Origin: Amycolatopsis sp. QT-25
GTDB taxonomy: Bacteria; Actinomycetota; Actinomycetes; Mycobacteriales; Pseudonocardiaceae
Assembly: GCF_029369745.1 (NCBI RefSeq)
Contig: NZ_CP120210.1
Coordinates: 5,022,001-5,086,000, forward strand
Reading direction: 5' to 3'
DNA: 64,000 bases
Position numbers and translations under genes: made by a program. The notes below the pieces were generated by a model that was given only the letters and a program-made list of their open reading frames with translations, was not told the origin of the DNA and did not search any database. Below are positions 9,400-16,334 of this stretch, piece by piece. The number at the start of each line of letters is the position of its first letter. The first letter of the stretch is position 1.

Positions 9400-10365
9400 A
9401 TGGAATACCGCAGGCTCGGCGCGAGCGGGCTCTCCGTCAGCGAAATCTCCTATGGCAACTGGCTCACGCACCGCGACGGCGCGGAATGCGTCCCGGCCGC
9501 GCTCGACGCGGGCATCACGACCTTCCACACCGCCGCGGCCTGGGGCGGCGGCGCCGCCGAAGAAAGCCTCGCCGCGGCACTGAGCCCCGCGCGCCGCGAC
9601 GATCTCGTCCTCTGCACCGGTGTCTTCTGGCCGGAAGGCCCGGGTGTCAACGACGCCGGCCTCAGCCGCAAACACCTGACCACGTCCCTGCACGGATCGC
9701 TGCGGCGGCTGCGCACCGACTACATCGACGTCTACCAGTTGCTGCGGTTCGACTACCGCACACCGCTGGAGGAAACGTTCCTCGCGCTGTCGGATCTGGT
9801 GCGGCAGGGAAAGATCCTCTACGCGGGCACCGCGGAATGGACGGCGGAACAGCTGCTCGAGGCACGGCCGATCGCCGAACGGCACGGCGTCCCGCTCATC
9901 GCCAACCAACCGCACTACTCCATGCTCTGGCGGGTCGCCGAAGCGCAGGTGATGCCGGTCTGCGAACGCGCCGGGATCGGCCAGTTCGCCTCGATCCCCC
10001 TCGCGCAAGGCGTCCTGACCGGCAAGTACCGGCCGGGGGTGCTCCCACCGGACTCCCGGGCCGCCAAGTCCGCCGAAGCGCGGCCGCTGCTCCTGCCGGA
10101 CCTCCTCGAACGCGTCGGCATGCTGCGCGGCGTCGCCGACGAGGCCGGGCTGACCATGGCCCAGCTGGCACTCGCCTGGACGTTGCAGCACGACACCGTC
10201 GCCTCGGTGGTGACCGGCGTGAGCAGCGCCGCCCAGGTGACCGAGAACGCGAAGGCGGCCGGGGTGGTGCTGGACCTCGACACGCTGACCCGGATCGACC
10301 AGCTGCTGGGCAGTTTCGTGCAGACGGATCCGCGGCTGACCTGGTCGCCGCCCGCGATCATCTGA
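9400..10365 (+). CDS. Aldo/keto-reductase-fold protein with all four catalytic residues replaced
   Basis: A 321-aa TIM-barrel protein clearly of the AKR family (MEYRRLGASGLSVSEISYG start, RFDYRTPLEETF, VTGVSSAAQVTEN). The usual Asp-Tyr-Lys-His tetrad is absent: FDTAxxYG reads FHTAAAWG (His43, Trp48), the TK motif reads CTG (Gly74), and the YxHRFD position reads YQLLRFD (Leu115). The fold and C-terminal cofactor region look intact and there is no frameshift, so it does not look like decay. It could be a non-reductase enzyme, a binding or scaffold protein, or a reductase with rebuilt chemistry. It is coupled to the SDR next to the PUFA-type synthase, which suggests a shared pathway. Confidence 0.8.
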   Translation: MEYRRLGASGLSVSEISYGNWLTHRDGAECVPAALDAGITTFHTAAAWGGGAAEESLAAALSPARRDDLVLCTGVFWPEGPGVNDAGLSRKHLTTSLHGSLRRLRTDYIDVYQLLRFDYRTPLEETFLALSDLVRQGKILYAGTAEWTAEQLLEARPIAERHGVPLIANQPHYSMLWRVAEAQVMPVCERAGIGQFASIPLAQGVLTGKYRPGVLPPDSRAAKSAEARPLLLPDLLERVGMLRGVADEAGLTMAQLALAWTLQHDTVASVVTGVSSAAQVTENAKAAGVVLDLDTLTRIDQLLGSFVQTDPRLTWSPPAII

Positions 10366-10373
10366 GCCAGGGT

Positions 10374-10494
10374 CTGAGTGGCGATGGGGTTCCATCCGGC
10401 TGGACACGCGTGTCGTCCCTCCAGTCACCGATGTCGTCCGTCGAAACACACGTGCTGCCCGCAGGTAGCTATCCCAGGCCCGAATCGCCACGCA
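10374..10494. repeat. Intergenic segment with two inverted copies of a TGGCGATTCGG repeat
   Basis: The 206-base gap between the AKR-like gene and the convergent TetR gene contains CTGAGTGGCGAT (10374-10385) and, on the other strand, GTGCGTGGCGATTCGG (10480-10494 read in reverse). Related copies lie near 14530, 14618 and 23716. No gene is visible in the gap. Confidence 0.5.
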
Positions 10495-10571
10495 CGACCA
10501 CCTGGGCCTGCCGCGCACCTTCACCTCCTCCGGGGTTGGGGAAGCCCCTTTCACACCGCGCTCGCCCCCAC

Positions 10572-11132
10572 TCACGACGCCAAGGCGGTCCGCAAGATGG
10601 CCTCGAACCGTTCCGCCGTCGGCGGTTCGTCGCGCAGCAAACCCTGCAGCAGCAACCCGTCCACCAGTCCGACCAGCATCTCGACCCGCACCGGATCGTC
10701 GGTGTGGCGGCGGGCGAAGTCCGCCAAGGCGGCCATCCAGCGATCGGTCGCTTCGCGGAGCTTCGGCTCGCGCGCCGCCAGGAGATACAGCTCGTACTCC
10801 GCCAGCAGATGTCCGGGCTTGGCGACGACTTCGGCCATCAAGGCGGCGAATCTCCGCAGCGCGTCCATGCCGCCGTCGGCCTCGGCGGCGAGGACGCGCA
10901 TCCGCTCGGCGTCTTCGTCCATGCACTGGGTGAGCGCGGCCGTCAGCAGGGCTTCGATCCCCCGGAAGTGGTACGCGGCCGCTGTCGCGGGCAGCCCCGC
11001 CTCACGGGCGACGGTGCGATGACTGACCCCCGAAACCCCGTCCCGCGCGACGATGCGCAAGGTGGCCTCGATCAGTTCCCGTTTGCGGTGCTCGCCCTTG
11101 GCGAGACGGCCATCGGCGCTCGGCGCGTTCAC
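10572..11132 (-). CDS. TetR-family transcriptional repressor of the adjacent MFS exporter
   Basis: 186 aa with an N-terminal helix-turn-helix (GVSHRTVAREAGLPATAAAYHF) and a ligand-binding C-terminal half. Its GTG start overlaps the TGA of the MFS gene as GTGA (11129-11132), so it is co-translated as the second gene of the operon. The likely operators are the two AACGATCGTT-type palindromes just before the MFS gene, which would give negative autoregulation released by an exporter substrate. The ligand is unknown. Confidence 0.85.
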   Translation of the reverse strand: MNAPSADGRLAKGEHRKRELIEATLRIVARDGVSGVSHRTVAREAGLPATAAAYHFRGIEALLTAALTQCMDEDAERMRVLAAEADGGMDALRRFAALMAEVVAKPGHLLAEYELYLLAAREPKLREATDRWMAALADFARRHTDDPVRVEMLVGLVDGLLLQGLLRDEPPTAERFEAILRTALAS

Positions 11133-12346
11133 CGTGCCGCCTCCTCACTGATCGTGGTCTTCCTGCTCAGCAGAGGATAGGAGAGCAAGGCGATCAAGAT
11201 GATCAAGCCACCGGCGGCCACCGCGACGGCGAACCCGCCATCCGGCCCGAAGCGGTCGACGATCTCGCCCGACACCGCGGCGCCGAGCGCGACCCCGATG
11301 CTGAGACCGGTGATCGCCCACGTCATCCCCTCGGTCAGCTTCTCCGCCGGAACGATCTTCTCGATCATCCCCATGACGACGATCATCGTGGGAGAGAAGA
11401 AAAATCCGGCGACGAACACCACCGCGCACAGGCTCACGACACCGTCCACGACCAGCAACGGCATCACGCTCGCGGCCGTGCCCGCGGTGCCGATCAGCAG
11501 CAGCCGAGGCGGTGTCACGGCAAGCTTGAGCGTTCCGAAGACCAGTCCCGAGATCGCGGAACCCACCGCGTAGACCGAAACGACGATGCCCGCGGCCGAC
11601 GGCGACCCGGCCTGCCGGGCGAACGCCACGCTGACGACGTCGACCGTGCCGACGATGACGCCGCCCGCCACCAGCGTCAGGACCAGCACCCGCACCGCAC
11701 CCAACCGGATCGCCGAACTCCCGGAAGTTCCACTCGGCGGCAGCACGGGCGGCTCCGTCTCGCGTTGCGCGACGAACAACAGCACTCCGGCGACGAGGAA
11801 CACCACGGCGACCAGCGGCCCCGCTTCCGGGAACACGGTGGTGCACAACGCGACCGAGAGAGCGGGACCGATGACGAAGGTCAGTTCGTCGACCACCGAT
11901 TCCAGCGCGAAGGCCGTGTGCAGCCGAGGCGAGCCGCGGTACAGCCGCGACCACCGGGCCCGGACCATCGCCGCCATGCTGGGCATGAAGCCGGCGAGGA
12001 CCGCGGACACGTACAGCGTCCAGACCGGCGCCCCGGACCGCGCGCAGAGCAGGAGCGCGCCGAGCGCCAGCACACTGATCCCGGTGACGGGCACCAGGAT
12101 CCGGCTCTGCCCCCGGCGGTCCACCAGCCTCGAGACCTGCGGCCCGAGCAGCGCCGTGGACAGCGTGAACGCCGCCGAGACCAGTCCGGCGAGCCCGTAG
12201 TCCCCCCGTGTCTGCGCCAGCATCGTGATGATCCCGATCCCCATCATGGGGACCGGGATCCGCGCGACCAGCCCGGCGGCGGAGAAGGCGAGAGAGCCCT
12301 TGGCGGAAAACAGCTCTCGATATCGGCCCGGCACGGCACACCCCAC
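11129..12346 (-). CDS. Major facilitator superfamily exporter
   Basis: A 405-aa protein with about 12 hydrophobic segments, a cytoplasmic-loop motif (SRLVDRRGQSR, motif A-like) and a long central loop near residue 205 (RETEPPVLPPSGTSG). This is typical of drug:H+ antiporters. The start may be GTG 12346 or GTG 12334; neither has a strong ribosome site. Translational coupling to a TetR repressor suggests inducible export of a toxic compound or own metabolite. The substrate is not predictable. Confidence 0.82.
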   Translation of the reverse strand: MGCAVPGRYRELFSAKGSLAFSAAGLVARIPVPMMGIGIITMLAQTRGDYGLAGLVSAAFTLSTALLGPQVSRLVDRRGQSRILVPVTGISVLALGALLLCARSGAPVWTLYVSAVLAGFMPSMAAMVRARWSRLYRGSPRLHTAFALESVVDELTFVIGPALSVALCTTVFPEAGPLVAVVFLVAGVLLFVAQRETEPPVLPPSGTSGSSAIRLGAVRVLVLTLVAGGVIVGTVDVVSVAFARQAGSPSAAGIVVSVYAVGSAISGLVFGTLKLAVTPPRLLLIGTAGTAASVMPLLVVDGVVSLCAVVFVAGFFFSPTMIVVMGMIEKIVPAEKLTEGMTWAITGLSIGVALGAAVSGEIVDRFGPDGGFAVAVAAGGLIILIALLSYPLLSRKTTISEEAAR

Positions 12347-12352
12347 AACTCG

Positions 12353-12380
12353 AACGATCGTTACATTTTGAACAATCGTT
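12353..12380. promoter_or_regulatory. Tandem TetR operators
   Basis: AACGATCGTT (12353-12362, perfect palindrome) and AACAATCGTT (12371-12380) lie 18 bp apart, directly before the MFS-tetR operon. Two spaced 10-bp palindromes at this position are typical for a TetR-family dimer pair overlapping the promoter. Confidence 0.6.
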
Positions 12381-12393
12381 TCACTTTATACCC

Positions 12394-13803
12394 TCATGGC
12401 GCCCGTCCCGCAACGAGCGCGAGCGCTTCGGCCAGCCCTGCCGTCTCGCCGTCCTGCGCGGCCCAGGCGACGTAGCCGTCCGGCCGCATCAGAAAGGCCT
12501 GATCGGATTCGGCCTCGACGAACCGCACGCGGCCGTTCGCAACGGCACGGCACTCGTCCGCACGGGCCACCAGGAGCGCGCATCCGTCCTCCGACACCAG
12601 CGGCCGCGGGGCGAACCGGCCGACCAGCGGATGCGTGGCGTCCGGCGCGTAGTCGATGTCGTCCCCGTTGCTCATCGCGATGAAGTGCCGTTTGGCCGCC
12701 GGGATCGCCAGGGTCTCCGCCATCACCTCTCGGAGCGCGGCGACCTGCGGGCCGGGACGCAGCAACGCGACCTGTGCCCGAGTGTTGCGCAGGACGCGTT
12801 CCCCGACCGGATGCCGTTCCGCGGTGTAGGTGTCCAGCAAGGACTCCGGCGCCAGTCCGCGGACGACCAGGCCCAGTTTCCAGCCGAGGTTCATCGCGTC
12901 CTGCAACCCCAGGTTCAGCCCCTGTCCACCGATCGGCGAATGCACGTGGGCGGCATCGCCCGCCAGGAGGACACGGCCCCGCCGGTAGGTCGCGGCCTGA
13001 CGCGTGTTGTCGCTGAAGCGGATCCCACCGTCGAACCGGACGAGTTCGACATCGACCCCCGCGACACGGCTGATGCTCGCCCGCATCTCGCCGGCTGTCA
13101 GCGGCGCGTTGCGGTCACCCGGTCCGCCGTCGAACTCCATGGTGGAGATCTCGCCCGGCACCAGTGACGTGTGCACCATCCCGCCGGGTCCGTGCATGGC
13201 CGAGTGCACCGCGCCGGGATCGGCCAGCTCCGCCGCGGCGACCCGGCCGGTCATCGTCGCGTCCGTGCCAGGGAACGCGAACCCGGTCCGTTTCCGCACG
13301 ACACTGCGGCCTCCGTCGCAGCCCACCAGATAGGCGGCCCGCTCGGACCGGCCGTCGGCAAGCACGGCACGGACCCCCGAATGCTCCTGAACGAGGTCGA
13401 CCACTTCGCGGCCTGTCCGGATCCGAACGCCGAGCTCGGTGGCCCATTCGGCGAGGATCCGTTCCAGGACGTGTTGGTTGAGCACGAACCCGCCAGCCGC
13501 TCCCGGAGGGACCTCGTCCTCGACGAGGGGCAAGCCGGCGAAATGCCCCCTAGCGCGGTTCCCTTTCAGCAGCCGGGAAAAGCCGGACGTCTCCTTCTGC
13601 GCCTTCGAGAACGCCTCGGTCAGGCCACGCAGCCGCAAGGACTGCGAAGTGCGGCCGTTGATCCCGCGCAGCCCGAAGCTCCGATTCCGGTGGGCCGCCC
13701 CGTCTGCCGCCTCCAGGACGAGCGGATCGGCTCCGGCCAGCCGGAGCTCGCCGGCCAGCAGCAGGCCGACCGGTCCCCCGCCCACGATGATCACGTCGTG
13801 CAC
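12394..13803 (-). CDS. FAD-dependent aromatic monooxygenase (group A flavoprotein hydroxylase)
   Basis: 469 aa with the three hallmark motifs: GGGPVGLLLAGEL at residue 8 (FAD ADP part), the DG motif GCDGGRSVVRK, and the GD motif LLAGDAAHVHSPIGGQGLNLG; the C-terminal thioredoxin-like tail is short. It hydroxylates aromatic or polyketide-like substrates with NAD(P)H and O2. The family includes antibiotic-modifying enzymes such as rifampicin monooxygenase and PgaE-type hydroxylases. It starts at GTG 13803 after AGGGGG. It is divergent from a TetR gene across a 28-bp palindrome, so an inducible detoxification role is likely; the substrate is unknown. Confidence 0.85.
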   Translation of the reverse strand: MHDVIIVGGGPVGLLLAGELRLAGADPLVLEAADGAAHRNRSFGLRGINGRTSQSLRLRGLTEAFSKAQKETSGFSRLLKGNRARGHFAGLPLVEDEVPPGAAGGFVLNQHVLERILAEWATELGVRIRTGREVVDLVQEHSGVRAVLADGRSERAAYLVGCDGGRSVVRKRTGFAFPGTDATMTGRVAAAELADPGAVHSAMHGPGGMVHTSLVPGEISTMEFDGGPGDRNAPLTAGEMRASISRVAGVDVELVRFDGGIRFSDNTRQAATYRRGRVLLAGDAAHVHSPIGGQGLNLGLQDAMNLGWKLGLVVRGLAPESLLDTYTAERHPVGERVLRNTRAQVALLRPGPQVAALREVMAETLAIPAAKRHFIAMSNGDDIDYAPDATHPLVGRFAPRPLVSEDGCALLVARADECRAVANGRVRFVEAESDQAFLMRPDGYVAWAAQDGETAGLAEALALVAGRAP

Positions 13804-13813
13804 AGCACCCCCT

Positions 13814-13841
13814 ATTTACAGCGTATATTTACGCTGTAAAT
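13814..13841. promoter_or_regulatory. 28-bp palindromic TetR operator
   Basis: ATTTACAGCGTA (13814-13825) and TACGCTGTAAAT (13830-13841) are perfect inverted arms around TATT, midway between the monooxygenase and the divergent TetR gene. A further partial half-site, CCGTAAA, lies at 13854-13860. The A+T-rich, long, perfect dyad matches operators of TetR_C_1-type repressors and would control both genes. Confidence 0.75.
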
Positions 13842-13882
13842 ATGATAGATACACCGTAAACCTGTCAAGCGAAGGGAGCGAG

Positions 13883-14533
13883 ATGACGCGGAGAGAACCG
13901 TTGAACCGAGAGAAGGTCTTGGACGCGGCCCTCGCCTTGGCCGGCGAGGAAGGCCTCAAGGGGCTGTCGATGCGCAAGCTCGCCAAGACGCTCGGCGTCG
14001 AAGCGATGGCGCTGTACAACCACGTTCGGAACAAGACCGACATCCTCGACGGCATCGCGGAGCGCGTCTACAGCGGAATCGAATCGGCCGACCCCGGCAC
14101 GCCGTGGCCGGAACGGGTGCGGGTCACCGTGCTCAACCTCTACCGCGCGCTCGCCCGGCATCCGGTCGTGCCGATGGCATTGGCCACCGACGAGGCCAAT
14201 CCGAATTCGCTGCGAGCCCTGCGGCCGGTCGAGGACCTCGTCGGCGCGCTCTACGAAGCCGGGTTCGAGGACGACGGCGTCCGTCAGACGCTGGGCGCTT
14301 TGAACAGCCTCGTCTTCGGCTCACTGCTGCTGACGACCGCCGGTTTCACCACGGCGCGCCGTGGTGAAACCGGGCAAGATCCTTACCTGCGGCGGATCGA
14401 TCCGGTGGCACTGCCGAACTTCAGCCGCGCCTTACCGGCGCTGGCGGCCGTGGACCCCGAGCGGGACTTCACGCGGGCGCTGGACCTGCTGATCAGCGGC
14501 CTCGTCGCGGCCGCGCCGCAGAACGGGTCGTGA
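13883..14533 (+). CDS. TetR-family repressor with tetracycline-repressor-like C-terminal domain
   Basis: 216 aa starting at ATG 13883 after GGGAG. It has an N-terminal HTH (LSMRKLAKTLGVEAMALYNHV, the ALYNHV/ALYWHF signature of TetR(D)-like proteins) and a TetR_C_1-type ligand domain. It most likely binds the palindrome at 13814-13841, repressing itself and the divergent FAD monooxygenase until an aromatic ligand binds. Confidence 0.87.
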   Translation: MTRREPLNREKVLDAALALAGEEGLKGLSMRKLAKTLGVEAMALYNHVRNKTDILDGIAERVYSGIESADPGTPWPERVRVTVLNLYRALARHPVVPMALATDEANPNSLRALRPVEDLVGALYEAGFEDDGVRQTLGALNSLVFGSLLLTTAGFTTARRGETGQDPYLRRIDPVALPNFSRALPALAAVDPERDFTRALDLLISGLVAAAPQNGS

Positions 14534-14628
14534 GTGGCGATTCAGGTTGGAACGCGATGCCATGCAGCTTGCGTCGATCATGAAGCCCTGTGTTTCACAT
14601 AGTCTCGCGCGAGGATCGTGAGTGGCGA
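14530..14628 (+). repeat. Two direct copies of GTGAGTGGCGA in a 385-base intergenic region
   Basis: GTGAGTGGCGATTC begins at 14530, immediately around the tetR stop, and GTGAGTGGCGAAG begins at 14618. They belong to a dispersed intergenic family also seen near 10374, 10480 and 23716. The rest of 14534-14918 contains a hairpin (14713-14741) and no convincing gene. Confidence 0.5.
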
Positions 14629-14712
14629 AGAGGGGTAATGAGAGGTAAGTCGCACCCGTCGTGCTTCAGGGCGTGTGGTCGCTCTCTGTAGGCGGTTTGC
14701 TGTTCGTGAAAG

Positions 14713-14741
14713 CCTCCGTGCCTGCTCTGCAGGCACGGAGG
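14713..14741. terminator. Perfect 12-bp-stem hairpin
   Basis: CCTCCGTGCCTG (14713-14724) pairs with CAGGCACGGAGG (14730-14741) around CTCTG. It lies between the convergent TetR and Rrf2 genes and probably terminates both. Confidence 0.6.
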
Positions 14742-14918
14742 GAGATTCGCCCCCTTAAGATGTGTTCCCCGTTGACAGTGGGACGGCTGTGACGCCGGCG
14801 CCGGGTCGTGAAGTCCGCTTGCTCACGAGTGGCGGCGACGCCGGTGATCCCGCGGGCACTTCTCGCGCCTCGAGGCACGCGGCGTGCCGGGCGCGACCAC
14901 CCGGGCCGATTCCTTCAG

Positions 14919-15401
14919 CTACCCCTCGGCGGCCTTGAACCACGCGCCGATTCCGGCGAGCGCGCCTGGACCGTAGTCACCCCTGACGTCGTCGGCCAGA
15001 TTCGCGATGGAGACCGCGCGCAACGCCGCCCGCCACTGGGCTTCGGCGTTCGCCATCGCGCGGCTGATCGCGCACGGCGCGGCGCACACCTCGGGCGGGG
15101 TCGCCATCGGGCCGCGCTGCCGGATCTCCGTGCAGACGAAGGCGGGGCCGGGCCCGTCGATGGCCTCCACGACGTCGAGCACCGTGATCTCCGACGGGGG
15201 CCGGGTGAGGACGTATCCCCCGGCCTTTCCTTGCACCGAACGGATGAGATCGGCCCGCGAAAGCGCCTGAAGTTGCTTCGCGAGGTAGCTCGGGGAGACG
15301 TCGTGCAGCTGCGCCAGGCGCGCGGCGGGCGCGGGTTCGTCGACCGAGGTCAGGACGACGCAGCAGTGCAGGGCCCACTCGACCCCACCGGACATCTTCA
15401 C
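14919..15401 (-). CDS. rsrR: Rrf2-family [2Fe-2S] redox regulator, RsrR-like
   Basis: 160 aa from GTG 15401 (MKMSGGVEWALHCC). Rrf2 winged helix with recognition segment VSPSYLAKQLQAL. With this start, Glu8, Trp9 and His12 stand where Streptomyces RsrR uses Glu8 and His12 as unusual cluster ligands and Trp9 as redox gate; cysteines at 90, 106 and 110 offer the remaining ligands (exact pairing inferred). As in the RsrR system, it is divergent from an NAD(P)-binding NmrA-like gene, with 11-3-11-type inverted repeats between them. It probably represses that gene and itself, responding to cluster oxidation state. Confidence 0.8.
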   Translation of the reverse strand: MKMSGGVEWALHCCVVLTSVDEPAPAARLAQLHDVSPSYLAKQLQALSRADLIRSVQGKAGGYVLTRPPSEITVLDVVEAIDGPGPAFVCTEIRQRGPMATPPEVCAAPCAISRAMANAEAQWRAALRAVSIANLADDVRGDYGPGALAGIGAWFKAAEG

Positions 15402-15423
15402 CCGGATGACTCTAACCCGTCTC

Positions 15424-15454
15424 TTGACTCGGACACAATGTATCCGAGTATTAT
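15424..15454 (+). promoter_or_regulatory. Candidate promoter of the NmrA-like gene
   Basis: TTGACT (15424-15429) and TATTAT (15449-15454) are spaced by 19 bases, reading toward the NmrA-like gene. The region is fully overlapped by the two operator palindromes, consistent with repression. Confidence 0.45.
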
Positions 15455-15474
15455 CTCGGACATGAGATGTCCGA
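15428..15474. promoter_or_regulatory. Two RsrR-type operator palindromes
   Basis: Site 1: CTCGGACACA-A-TGTATCCGAG (15428-15448, 9 of 10 pairs). Site 2: TCGGACAT-GAG-ATGTCCGA (15456-15474, perfect 8-3-8, extending to 9 of 11 on 11-3-11 arms). Both share the TCGGACA half-site and lie between the Rrf2 regulator and its divergent target. The 11-3-11 architecture matches the RsrR class 1 site known from Streptomyces. Confidence 0.7.
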
Positions 15475-15509
15475 TTTAGCGGGCACCTACCGAGAAAGGG
15501 CGTTGGCTC

Positions 15510-16241
15510 ATGAAATTCGCGATCATCGGCGGGACCGGACTGATCGGTTCGCAGGTCGTACGGAAGCTGAACGAGGCCGGGCACGAGGCGGTGCCGCATT
15601 CGCCGTCCACCGGCGTCGATCTCCTCACCGGCCAGGGGCTGGACTCCGCGCTCGACGGCGCCGACGTGGTCGTCAACCTCACGAACTCGCCGACCTTCGA
15701 CGACGCCTCCCCCGCGTTCTTCCGGACGTCGATGGACAACCTCGTCGCCGCCGCGAAGAAGGCGGGCACCGGGCACTTCGTGATCCTGTCGATCGTCGGC
15801 GTCGACCAGGTGCCCGAACTCGACTACTACCAGGCAAAGACCCTGCAGGAAGACATCCTCGAGAACAGCGGCGTCCCCTACTCGATCGTCCGCGCCACCC
15901 AGTTCATGGAATTCGTCGACGCGGTGCTGTCCTGGACCGCCGACGAGACCACGGTCCGCCTGCCCAGTACGCCGATCCAGCCGATCGCCGCGGCGGACGT
16001 CGCCGCCGCGGTCTCCGAGATCTCGGCCGGGAAGCCGCTGAACGGGATCCTCGACGTGGGCGGCCCGGACGTGTACCCGCTGGCCGAACTGGGCCGGATC
16101 ACCCTGGCCGCCAAGAAAGACACGCGTTCGGTGACCGCCGACGAGACAGCGGGCATGTTCGCCGCCGTCCAGGGGGACGTGCTCACCACCAAGGACGGTG
16201 CCCGCATCGCCGAGACCCGCTATCTCGACTGGCTGGAGTAG
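15510..16241 (+). CDS. NAD(P)-binding NmrA/atypical SDR protein
   Basis: 243 aa starting at ATG 15510 after GAAAGGG. It opens with the Rossmann motif IIGGTGLIGSQVV and later has YYQAKTLQEDIL, where the SDR Tyr and Lys are kept as YxxK. Proteins of this group act as NAD(P)H sensors or quinone/redox reductases. The divergent RsrR-like regulator suggests this gene is its main redox-controlled target. The exact substrate is unknown. Confidence 0.82.
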   Translation: MKFAIIGGTGLIGSQVVRKLNEAGHEAVPHSPSTGVDLLTGQGLDSALDGADVVVNLTNSPTFDDASPAFFRTSMDNLVAAAKKAGTGHFVILSIVGVDQVPELDYYQAKTLQEDILENSGVPYSIVRATQFMEFVDAVLSWTADETTVRLPSTPIQPIAAADVAAAVSEISAGKPLNGILDVGGPDVYPLAELGRITLAAKKDTRSVTADETAGMFAAVQGDVLTTKDGARIAETRYLDWLE

Positions 16242-16283
16242 AGACAGGCAAGCCAATCTGTGAGGGCCCGTCCGCCGCGGTCC

Positions 16284-16312
16284 GAGGTCTCCGATGCCGC
16301 ATCGGAGACCTC
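16284..16312. terminator. Bidirectional terminator hairpin
   Basis: GAGGTCTCCGATG (16284-16296) pairs perfectly with 16300-16312 around CCG. It lies between the convergent NmrA-like gene and glpD. Confidence 0.7.
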
Positions 16313-16334
16313 GCCCGCTCACGACCGCAGGAGC

